From: Antedon mediterranea
Taxonomy: Eukaryota > Echinodermata > Crinoidea > Comatulida > Antedonidae
NCBI RefSeq assembly: GCF_964355755.1
Contig: NC_092674.1
Location: 22,532,001-22,596,000 of the forward strand
Length of the DNA stretch: 64,000 nt
Reading direction: 5' to 3'
Position numbers and translations under genes: made by a program. Positions 26,785 to 38,700 of this stretch are shown here, piece by piece (positions within the stretch are counted from its first letter, which is position 1; each line of letters starts with the position of its first letter). The notes below the pieces were generated by a model. It ran no database searches. It worked only from the letters and a program-made list of their open reading frames with translations, and was not told the origin of the DNA.

Positions 26785-27938
26785 CAGCGTTGGTATTATT
26801 ATCTTTATTCCATTCATTCATACCTTTTAATGTAGACCTACTACTGTGTGTAAGTAGGTATGAGGATAGGTAGATAAAAGTAAATTTGGCATCTTGACAA
26901 CAATTTGATAGCTAATGTGAAAATTGGTGTTGACCAGATCATTCACTGGATGGTGCTGAACGTTGATCTGAGGGAGCCTATGTGGATATTGTACCTCTTA
27001 TCATGATTAATGTGAACGGTTTTACTTGTTCTGTGTGCATCCAATACATGGAAAATACGTCCAAATATATAAATGTCTGGAATTTGCATCATAGTAAACA
27101 CCTGAGCTTGTCAAGCGTGACACATGCCACTGTGTATCGTTTAGAAAATTCCCTGATTTGACTTAGTGGACAAAATGGGCTTCTAGTAGCAAAGCTAACC
27201 TTTTTTGTATTTCCAAAAACAATCGGGAGAAATTACATCATTATGGGAAATGGGAGAATCATTCAAAATAGGCTATTGAAAATAGTGGCATAACGGCCAT
27301 GACCCTTTGTCCCAAGTGCTGAGGGCCCCTCAGATTGCCCAAACCAGGGGTATCCAGCCTCTGCGTTATGCTATTGAGGGAATATTAGGAGGTCTGAAAT
27401 CTGCCTTCAAGTGTTTTATATTAAGGGTTCCTTAAATACAAAGATTGAGGGCGATCTTTATAATTTATTAATAGTAGGCCTAATAAGTATCTGGATTCTG
27501 GAATAGTCACATAACGACTAGCGCTCATTGGCTAAATTCAGGGCTCAGGAATAAAATATTTTTTTCTTATGATTTTAAGTTGCTTTACTTGGAACTAATT
27601 GGGACGATGTTATCTATTTTATTTTAAAAGAATTTTAGTCGTCATATTTTAAACTAATAACAGATAATCAAATTTAGAGTAGCCTAACTATGCCTAACTA
27701 TTAGGCTAAGTATAGTTAATATAATATTGAAATTTTTTTTATATTATACTCAAATTATAGGATTAATTGCTCTATCCAAATGCGCAAGTAACCAAGAAAG
27801 AGTGCATGTTGCTGATCATGGCACATTTTTTCGTTTGGGTTGTCCAGGAAGCGTTATATGTGCTTTAACGGATCCGCTTTCACATTCACAGATGCACTAT
27901 TCTCTTTATCAAAGTATACAGTACTTATATGTTAACAT

Positions 27939-27968
27939 CAGGGAAGAGTTGAATTTAACTCTTCCCTG
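27939..27968. mobile_element. 30-bp palindromic hAT-like miniature, copy 2
   Basis: Two inverted arms CAGGGAAGAGTT... are separated by about five bases and flanked by exact 8-bp direct repeats GTTAACAT (27931-27938 and 27969-27976). It has the same ends as 19877-19932. This is essentially two terminal repeats joined together. Confidence 0.7.
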
Positions 27969-29135
27969 GTTAACATGTTAATGGAGTATTTGAAACGTCA
28001 AAGTCGCATGCTTGTTGCAACATGTGCAATGGCTACGTATACGTTCCGACGGCTACTAGACATTGCATTGATTGTGGAATAATAATCAACTATGATGAAA
28101 GCATAGCAGAAAGCAAGTATTTTGTAAAATTTAGCATTGACAGTCAGAATCGATGTCTTCTGGAAGATACTTCTATACAAACCAAAATAGACAAAGCAAA
28201 CTCATATTTCCGCAATGACGTAAGTTTAACTTCGAGATCTGATGGAGTAGGGCCTACCAGGCAGTCTTCACATCTTCTAACAACTCAATCTAGCCACTTA
28301 GATTGATTAAAGAACTGTCATGCACTGATCGGTGGACTGTGGTTTGGTAACGGTAAGCCTCTTCAAATTTTTTAATTCCATTAGGCCTTGAGGAGCTAAA
28401 TGTTCTTAGTAGTGATGGGATGTTTTTGATAAATAAAGTTTGAGATAGACATTCTATAGAATGTTTTATAGACATTATATAGAATGTCTATAGACATTAG
28501 AGTTTGTTTCATATACCTCTTTTTTTGTAGACCACGTATCTCATTTTTGGTCACCATAAACTACTATCTCATATTTCATTTTCATATTTTTATCTCACTA
28601 TTATTGTTATTATTATGAATATTTACTGAAAACCTTGAAGCCAGGAATACTCGGTACTGTTTGCTAATACTAAATGTAAAATGAGAAAATATGAAAAATA
28701 AATAAAATTATAAGCCTACTCAAACATATTTTGAAAACTCGCGCACAGTAATAATGCATAATAACAATTAAAATCAGCAAGAAGTACCACTGTATCCTAC
28801 TATCCTATTTTAGTTGTACTAGCGCACAGTGATAATGAATAGGATACTAAAATCAGGTTTACTGTAGGCCATAATGAATATCTATTAAATCATGTTCCTC
28901 CATAATTAAATCAAGTCTTCTTTAGACTGTATACATCCGCCCTCATGAGGGCGGGCATCCATGATCTGTTACAAATTTGTAATGCAAAAATCGCGGATTA
29001 CTCAATGTTGTGATAATATATTCTTTGATATTCTATGACCACAACATCATTCTGGCAAACAGACCTGACGCTTTTGATCATAAACGTGATTTTTATTGTA
29101 ATAAAAACTGAAAACTATCCATTATTGTGTTTAAT

Positions 29136-29138
<3 letters not shown>

Positions 29139-29194
<56 letters not shown>
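29139..29194. repeat. (TA)n microsatellite
   Basis: About 28 uninterrupted TA units, the longest such tract in the window. It lies roughly 0.6 kb upstream of the GH27 start codon. Confidence 0.95.
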
Positions 29195-29196
<2 letters not shown>

Positions 29197-29259
29197 AGGA
29201 TAATAGAAAAGGTTTTTTGAAAATATTGCCTAATTTTATGTTGAGATTGGTGTGAAAAC

Positions 29260-29450
29260 TGCATAGGCTAGGCCTGGCCTACTAGCTAGGCCTAGCCTAG
29301 GCCCTAGGCCTACTAGTAGCTAGAGGCCTAACTAAGAAGTAGGCTAGTTCTCTACATAGCCAGGCCAGGCCTAGCACCTGGCCTGGTCATGTTACTGTTA
29401 ATGTTAGGCCTAGGGCCATATATATATAGCCTAGCTAGCCTATCTATGCC
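29260..29450. repeat. GGCCTA-rich island upstream of the GH27 gene
   Basis: Irregular iterations of GGCCTAGCCTAGGCC and related words, ending about 320 bp before the coding start. It is similar in style to the islands at 10.1, 60.2 and 62.0 kb. It may overlap the promoter region, but no defined promoter motif is evident. Confidence 0.75.
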
Positions 29451-29769
29451 TAATAATGTGATGTTTGATTGAGAGTGTGTGTGAGAGATCGAAGATATTT
29501 TCGGTGTTGTGCGATACTACTGTATCTACTACTACTACGCTAGGGCCTAGTGCCCAGTTTGCGTTTAGTCACTTTTTTAGGAGTTTGCAATAAATCTCAC
29601 TTTCCAAATGTTATCATCAATAAACACATTTTTTGACATTGACAACCCAAATTTTACAAATGAAATAAGAATTGCCATGTCTAATTAATATAAATACCTT
29701 CCATTCAATTCATTACCAGGGGTGGCCTAATCTATTCTATTTTATAAATAACACTTAATTTACAGATTG

Positions 29770-32700
29770 ATGGACACGATAACTCTTCAGCTATTTACTG
29801 CGTTATCCGTTACCAGTTTACTCTCGCAGAGGGTATATGGCCTGGAAAATGGACTTGCACGTACTCCTCCGATGGGCTGGCTTTCGTGGGGTACATTCAG
29901 ATGCAAAATCGATTGTGTAAATGATCCAAAAAATTGTCTCAGGTTTGTTAATGTATTCATTTTTGTCTGTATTATGTTTTTACCAGGAATAGCATCATCC
30001 ATCATCCATGTACACCGCATACAATAATCCAGTGTTTGATAATCCAGTATTTTTGGTTGTTCTTTCTCACACAAATCTGTACAATGCTTTTTGTTGCCCT
30101 TAAGCGTGGTTCCCACTAGCGACGCAACGCAAGGACGTAACGCAACGCAAGTGAATTGACCAATCACAAGCGATGGCTTATTCGCTTGTGATTGCTAAGT
30201 GTCTATAACTTCGCTTGTCATTGGTTAAAACGCTTGCGTTGCGTTTACGTCCTTGCGTTACGTTCTAGTGGGAACCAAGCTTTAGAAGCTACACATTTGT
30301 GTAAGGTCTTCAATGCTGCAACATTGAATATCTTTAAAGGGGGGTTCCGGGTTTAAAATGAATAGTTAAAAATGTAAAATATATTTGTTTGTCTCTTGAA
30401 CGGTAAAAGTTTCAATTTATATAAGCGCCCAGTGAAGCAGAACGAAGGCTGTGAAATCAGGCCAGATTACAAGTGCAGCTACGGCAAAATCACACTGTGG
30501 TTACAAAATAGGAAATTCGTGAAATGGTCCATCTTCCGACGACTCGTTATCATTAACCATATCAATTACTTTTGTAAAATTATACTTATCTGATGTAATT
30601 TTAGTCGGTCTTCCCATTTATAAAGTCAATTTTTTTATGAAAATTCATCAAAACAGTGAAAAATTAGATATGTTTGCACTTTACGTTTGCCGATTTTCGC
30701 ACCGACTTAGGGAAAAATCAAAATCAATGAAGCGTAACGTATACTGTACATTCCTCCTGCATAGGATCGATCGAGCGAGACGACGATACACGTGCTCTCT
30801 CTGCTGCCCACCATGCCTGGCATCGTCACGTGATAAGCAGATACAATATACAATACCAAACTGGTCGGGTCGAGTATACCCCGTCTATAATCACAACATG
30901 AACGATGTACAGTATTTGATTGAAGGTCGACTCGACCTACCGGAATGGTATAGATAATATAGCTCGAATGAGAGAGTTGGAATATTTGTGTAGTGCAGCC
31001 TATAGTAAAAGGCCTGGTAGTATCAATTCGCATAGGGTCTACTACACTATAGCTAGCTCAATTTTTAACTGGGCCGGATCAGCTAGGTCTCCTTCCTACT
31101 ACCTGGTCTACTTGCTTGATGCATGAGTATCCGCTTTTTTTGGAGAGTAAACTAAGCCTATTTTAGGCCTACTTAGACGATCGGGACACCATACATGTGG
31201 ACGGCGATCGGACCTTGTTTTGCTTCAATATTTACAGCCGATTTTGTAGAACGTTTTAGGTTTAGATTGTTTAGGAGTTTTGGTTGATAGGATGGGTTTT
31301 GTTATTTATGGGCCAATCGTCTAGTAGTAGTAGGCTAGCTAGGCCCATGGGCCCCACTGTTTTAACGGGTGTCACGAAAGCTCAGACCACGAAAGCTCAG
31401 ACCCCCTAAGACCTAAGATCACGAAAGCTAAGACCCAACACCTAAGATTACAAATATTTATCTTTCGCACCTGCCTTGTATTTTAACTCCCAACATTTAT
31501 TCTGAATACCACACCTTAGAATTGGCACTTTCATGAAAAAGAATCACATAAAAAGTAACAAATACATTTTTAAATTGATGATTTTACAGACGTTTTTCTC
31601 GCACACAAAATGACTAGCCTACAGTACTACAGTAGGCCTACCCCATGTTCAATGTTTTTGTTTCTATGGAACGTCAAAAGAGCAAAAATTATATAGAGGG
31701 CTGAAAACTCTGTGGAGTCCATCTACAGTGTGGATAGAACAATGTAAAATTAAAAATAATTGTAATGATAATAGTATAATCATGCAAGTACGAAGAAATA
31801 AATACTGGCAAATAAATTTTAATTTAAAAATCATGATAAGTTTTTTTGTTTCGTTTTCTTTCTGTTTTTATGCTTGTACTATTATTGTTGCTCTTTTGGT
31901 GCTCCATGGAAACAAAAACATTGAGCATGGTGGGAGCTCGAGGAGTTACATTACAGTATACAAAGAAACACATATGTAAAATCATCAATTTAAAGGATTT
32001 ATTTATTTGTTATTATGTGTTTCTCCTTCTGAAAGTACTTATAAGTCCTAATTTTAAAGTGTGGTGTTCAGGATAAAGTTAGTCAACAAATTTGGAGTCA
32101 AAATACAAGAAAGGCAGGTGCGTAAGAAAAACATCCTCTGAACCAACACAATGGAGTAAATATATACCAACAAACAACCCGTCAAGTTTGTTTGTTGTAA
32201 AGAAAAAATATACATTTACTCAACGGGCGAAAATAATGTGAGTTTATCTATGTTTTGCGGTAGTATTAAATTATATTTATGGTAATAAATGAAACCTACT
32301 GTGTTTAAAATTATGTATGGATAAACAAGTATTGTTTTTAATCTGTAGTATATCTTAGTATTTGTAATCTTAGGTGTTGGGTCTTAGCTTTCGTGATCTT
32401 AGGTCTTAGGGGGTCTGAGCTTTCGTGGTCTGAGCTTTCGTGACACCCCTGTTTTAACGTAGCCATCGTGGCATGGAATCCCTATAGTCAGAATGGCTTT
32501 CGCCCATTAGGCTAGGCCTAGAGTAGTATTGTACGTGAAGCCGATAATACGATCTGTACTATAGAGAGGTATAAAAATAGTATACTTTATGACTCCGTAA
32601 TCTGTACTAAATTTTGTATTTCATTAAATGTCAAATAAATATATGCTACTACTGTTATTATTACACTTTAGGCCTAGCTTAGAAAATCTACAAAAAATGT

Positions 32701-35700
32701 ATTTTACAATGATCGGGTGGTCGTCGTTTGACAGGGAAGAGAGATGTAAATTAGGCCTAGTTGACAAACACAACGTACATGACGTCGCGAGTTTGGAATC
32801 CACTGGTGACGTGATTTTGTGAATATCTCATGAATATTAATGAGCTTCCCTAAGCTGCTGAAAAACAGACTTTCCATGAATTTACCCTAAAATGTATATG
32901 AAATTTAATATTTTTAATTTCTCGTTATTACTTATTTATTCTGACATAGACATGACTAATAAATAAACGATATTTAAAAGCAATTTTAAACCCAGAATCC
33001 CCCTTTAAAACCATTAATGATTGATCATTGGACCAACATTCCTTGCTAACAAAATGTAATTCTTTTTCCAACAACCATTTTTTTTCCAATACATTTAAGT
33101 ACACAATTCTCTATTGGACGTCCCAGCAAACTAAGTGAGTACATAAGCCCTAAGATTTTCAACGACCTCTTATCACGCTAAATTTGTCTCTGTTAATTTC
33201 AATTATAAGCATTCTTTACTGTATATTTTAGAGAGGAGCTGTTTAAAGAAATGGCCGATATATTAATTGCTGATGGTTATTATGATGTGGGCTACGAGTA
33301 TGTAAATATTGATGATTGTTGGATGTCTCGTAAGCGTGACCAACATCAGAGGCTTTTCCCGGATCCTGAACGTTTTCCCAATGGTATGCAGGGAATTGCA
33401 AATTATGTAAGTAGATAAGATGGCAATTCTCCAAATACCCCTGGACAATTACATTCCAGTCAATTAACCCATTGGAAAACTACCCCCAAAACAAAATAGT
33501 GGCCATGGGGTAATATTCCTGGGGTATCTGGACAATTACTAGTCTGAGTGAGTTTGATTTGTTTAGTTGGGTATGTAGGGGGTTACTGTATTTCTTTATT
33601 CAATCGTAGTTGTCCTAAGGGATATGATTTGAATCATATAAAATCATTGTAAAAAACAAAAAAAAATGATAACATTAATTACTAACAACTAGATGGTACG
33701 CGAGCGAAGCGAGCGTACCATCTAGGTCGTGCCCACAGATGGTTCTCGAATACATAATAATTTCAGCGTTAAAAAACTGGCGATTTCAAATGTACGTACC
33801 GCAGGACAATAATACATGTCGTTTACAGGAACGAATAAATAGACACTGTGATTTATGTACTGAACTAAAATTGGCACCCTGGGAATTACTTCCGAAAGAG
33901 AAACTTATCACAAAATGAGACCAATTGTTTAAGTCAAATTTAAACAAACTTAATTTGTGTTTTGTTTTGTGTAACATTAGGGTTGAGGGATAGGAAAGAG
34001 GATGGGTGCAAAGAGGAACAATTTTTAAATATATTCTTTATCAATGTAGTAACGAAATATTAATTGTTTTCATGTTTTACAAATAATATACCACTAAACA
34101 CAGTAAAACATTGCGATGTAATACTTTGTTGAAACTATCACCGCCCTAGTCGATTGAAATAGTACAGTACATGTAACGATACATCACTACGAAGTGTATA
34201 TGTTTATATAATGTAAAACAATATGTGAAAACCACCTCTATTCGTGGCAAATCATAAATTCGATTTAATCGTCAATAAATATTAAATTATCTAACTCAAC
34301 TTAATTAGTAGGCCTAATGGTTTTCAATTGTTTCTTAGAGCCAATTCATACTTAAGTTGGTTCCTACCCTACCCACCAAAGTTGTTCTGCGTTTAGGGCA
34401 TGTGATGCACCGTAGGCCTATCCTCTACTGGCTTTACAACGCTACTCATACCAGTGTAGTGAGGGAAGGGTGATGATGTCACGTGGGTGGTTTAATTGCA
34501 ATAATAATGATTTGTACATAATATACGGCGACTGAAAACGCTAGCTCATTATCCGTTTAAAAAAAATCTCTATATCCAACCTCTGCAGCACAGATTGAAA
34601 AAAAAAATGGATCAAATTTCTGTTATGAGTATACAGTACTTGCCTTTACGACACCTGAAGGAATAGACACTTGTGGAACAGAGATTGGAATGTTCCATTC
34701 ATTTCAAATCAATACATTTGAATAAACGTATATTAAATCTATCAAAATAGTATTTTTAAAAGAAAATCGGCCTGTCTTCAACATTATGATGCTGTACTCG
34801 AGCTGTTCAACCGGTTTTCAGCCATTAAAAACAATTATCGTACGAGGAGATAGGAAAATGCGAAGCATCCTCGTATTATTGTCTGCGGGTATTTTTCAAG
34901 ATGGATATACATTAGACAGTGTATACCACGATCGGAAAACACCCCTATTTGGGGCAAATCGTTGAACCTAAATTCGTTTTACTCGTCAATAACTAATTAT
35001 CGAACTCAATTTAATTAGTAAACAGGGTTACATCAGGTGGTTAAAATCAGTACCGAAAGTACGAACCAACTTTATATACCATCGAGTAAACATTCTAGAA
35101 ATTACGCGCGATTTACCGAATTTTGCCCTTACGTAAATTTATATATAGATAACATCAGACTTTGAATAGGCCACTTTGTAGCTATTCACTTGCAAGGACA
35201 AAATAAATCAGTTAACAGTTAAATCCAACCGAAAACCCATTGGCTGGCAGCCAATTTGACTATTTTTTGCTTTAAATTACAGTTTTTCGGGTAAATATTT
35301 AATATATGACATTAAAATGGCTTATTACAAACAAAAAATTTCAAACAATTATAATAGCAACTGTATATCTTTAAAAGTCATATACAGAACTACTAGTATG
35401 TACTGTAGTCTTTCCTAATTTATCCGAAATTTCTCATCTGTAAGTATGTATTTTATTTGTTTTATAGGTTCACGATCACGACTTAAAGTTAGGTATCTAT
35501 AATACCTTTGGAAAGACCACTTGTATGGGCTATCCTGGCAGTCAAGGCTTCTTGGAAATTGATGCAAAAACATTTGCAGAATGGGAAGTAGATATGCTGA
35601 AGATGGATGGCTGCTTTACACCCGTTGAGCTTATACCAGATGGTACAGTACATCAATGTTAAATTCATTTGCAACAAAACTTGATTCTCACTAGGATGAT

Positions 35701-38700
35701 GTATGAACAAGTAATTTGACCAATCACAAGCGACAGATTAAATGATTTTTTGCTTATGATTAGTCAAATTTTGTTGCGTATGTACTTGCGTTGTGTCCTA
35801 TGTACCGAAACAATCTAACAACAAGATGCTGATCTCCGGAGTTCAAAGGGTTTATCTGGGGCTGGGACATGTTTAGCACCAAGCCCCTTTAACAGACATG
35901 GCGCGCCGCGGAGAATTATACAGTACAGTACTGAACTGCTATTTTTCAGCCAGACATAAGATCAAAGCACTTTTACAAGTTCCTATCTTTGCAAGGAGAG
36001 CTCAATGTTCTGTCATTAGATTGCCTTGTATGTACTAATTACTTTAGAGCATAGTGGAGCATTATTGTTTAAACTTGCTTGTGGAGCTCCTAATATTATC
36101 TGTGACATGACAAAGAAGCACAAACTTAACTTGAATTATTAATGAAACATTTGTTTATATTATTTTCTAAACTTTTCATATCTGTAAAGTTAAAGTGTAT
36201 TTGTTTTGAAGAATATCAGATACTAGGTAGATAAACAACAATCACAATGTTTTCACCTTTTGTATTGGATCAAGAATGTATAGTATGATTTTAATATTTA
36301 TAAACATAGATAATTTATTGAAGTAATTACTTGAAATGTATTTATGAAAACAAATTATGGAAAGAAGAATAAATATCAGATCAAAGTTCCTGTGATGTCT
36401 TGCTCGCCCTAATTTTACGCTGGGTATTATCCTCATACATTTTATGGCCCCTTAATATTTTGTTTCATTATTTTGTGATTCGTATTTGTTTGATATTCGA
36501 TGCAAAAGTTTTGAAAATGTTTGCGTGAATTTTGTGATGACGTCAATGTACCTAACTGTAACTGTAATAAACTCTAATATAATTTTGAAATAGTTTGAAT
36601 AAATCTACTTACTTTTTAGGTTACATGGACATGCACAGATATCTAAATGCTACTGGCAGACAAATATTATATTCATGCAGTTGGCCTTTTTATGAAAAGT
36701 TGACACAGAAAATGGTAAGTAATTATGATGTTTCATTTCTTTTCATCAAATTGGATCTGTACGCTATTCCAAGTGTGACACAGCTGGTAGAATTGTTGAT
36801 AAACAACTTAGGGGCTGAAGTACTGTAGCCCATACTGCCTACTCTTTTTGAAAAATACAGACATGTACACTGGATCTGCAGTTTTAGATCCTTGATTATT
36901 TTTCTTAAAATTTTATTTAGTTTTATGGTATATTTAACATCACAATACACATTACAAAACAATTCATAAAAAAGCTAATTATGAAAGAAAAACAATTCGA
37001 AATGTTCAAAGATCAGGCCTGGTCTGAAAATATGTTTGCTATCACCTGTGCCGATATTAAGCAGTGGTATTCAACGTTCTCATATTCAGTGAAGTTTCTA
37101 ATTATGTTCAGATATTTCTTGCTTTTATAGTCAAGTCTAAACTGATTTTTTTTAAACTTATTTTCAGCCAGACTACAATAATATTGCAAAGTATTGCAAT
37201 ATGTGGCGTAATTCAATGGATATTGAAGATTCATGGAATAGCATTTTATGGATTGTTGATGATTTCGCAAATAATCAGGATGCTCACGCTGAGGCTGCTG
37301 GTCCAGGTCACTTCAATGACCCTGATATGGTAAGTTTAGAACCACAATTACCATTTGCCCCTGATGCTTATGCTTCCCATTTCCTGGAAATATTAAAGCA
37401 ACTGTATTCAATGTTAAAATTCTACTTTGATCACGCAATCAGCACAGGTGAAATGTTGTACAGCGTACTGTTACGACCACTGTGTTCATGGCGTGGATTC
37501 TAATTTGTGACATGCAAGGTTTTTTCTGTATTATTATTGTCCCCCAAAAACATGGAAAATGAAAACTAATAAAAAAAAAGACTTTGAATAGGCCATTTCG
37601 CAGTTTTAATAAACATCTGTAGGGGAAAAAAATAATGTTTTTACTTTTTACTATAAAAAGACAAAATAAATGTTCAACTAAAGCCCATTGACTTTCAGTC
37701 AATTTGACTATTTAAATTCCAGTTTTTCTAGTGAATAACTCTGATGTGATATTAAAATGACATATTCAACAACAAAAATGTGTACAAAATTGTTAAGGCT
37801 GGGGGACAATACATCTTTAAAACTCTGTCTACACTATCAAACTTTATGTGGCAAAAAAATGTGCTGTGCCCATATGGAAATGATGATTTCATGCCACTAC
37901 CATATTTGGGCACATTACACTTTTTTGTCAAACTAGTTTTATGTAATGTAGGCAGAGAAAGGCACTTTGTGTTGATATCTTACGTCTATGTTCTTGCATT
38001 ATAATATCCTATTGGCATTTCCAAAGTGTATTAGACAGTCTGGTTCTCTACCCACCCTTCCTCTTTATCCCTGTTCTAATAATAATAATAATAAACAGTA
38101 TTTATATAGCGCCTAATGGATCACTGACCCCGCTAGGTGCTTTAGGACCTTAACTAATGGTAATAAACTATCCCCCGCCGGACACCATTCCGGTATTTCT
38201 TAGTCGAGGTTTCTACATCTCATTCTTTTTCATACACCTCTTTATCCTAGTTAAACCACTGATTATCCACACTGGTGTTTTCCAAAATTCCAATCCTTCT
38301 ATAAATCTGTTTATTTTATTAGAAGAAAAGGTTGATGCCTTTCCAATAATTCCCTTTTAAGTTAAGGGTGTTTTTGAAATGTTATACAGGGTAATTATAT
38401 TTTATTTAGTAACCCAAAATTCATTTGTTTCTGAATTTATGAAAATAAATGCAGGCTATTTTATAAGAAATTTAAGATTTAAAAGATTCAGTTTTTTTAC
38501 ACTTACTGAGGGTTGTTCATTTTAAATAGGCATTTTATTATTCCCTAATAACTGTACTATAAATCTGTTTAATTTGATAACAGTAGTAACAAAAAAGAAA
38601 TAATTATTTTTGTAAACATAATCACATACACATACATTTTGGGGAAAACTAACCTTTTTCTCAATACAGTATTTATTCACTCTAAGAATAATGTATTTTT

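Larger units (their letters stand above)
22278..29769. other. Intergenic region rich in transposons
   Basis: No gene is recognised. It contains an inverted repeat (24670-24812), a 1.6-kb hAT-type element (25162-26784), a 30-bp hAT-like miniature (27939-27968), a TA microsatellite (29139-29194) and a GGCCTA island just upstream of the GH27 gene. The reading frame around 28022-28306 has no recognisable motif. Confidence 0.6.

Noticed and set aside
26617-26830. Proline/glycine-rich open frames on both strands
   Set aside because: They come from the GC-rich hairpin end of the hAT element, which is open in several frames by composition.
28022-28306. 94-residue frame in the intergenic region before the GH27 gene
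   Set aside because: No motif, no homologous neighbour and no convincing splice sites around it.
29139-29194. TA run as a possible promoter or origin element
   Set aside because: It is a plain microsatellite; the same type occurs at three other places without a gene relationship.
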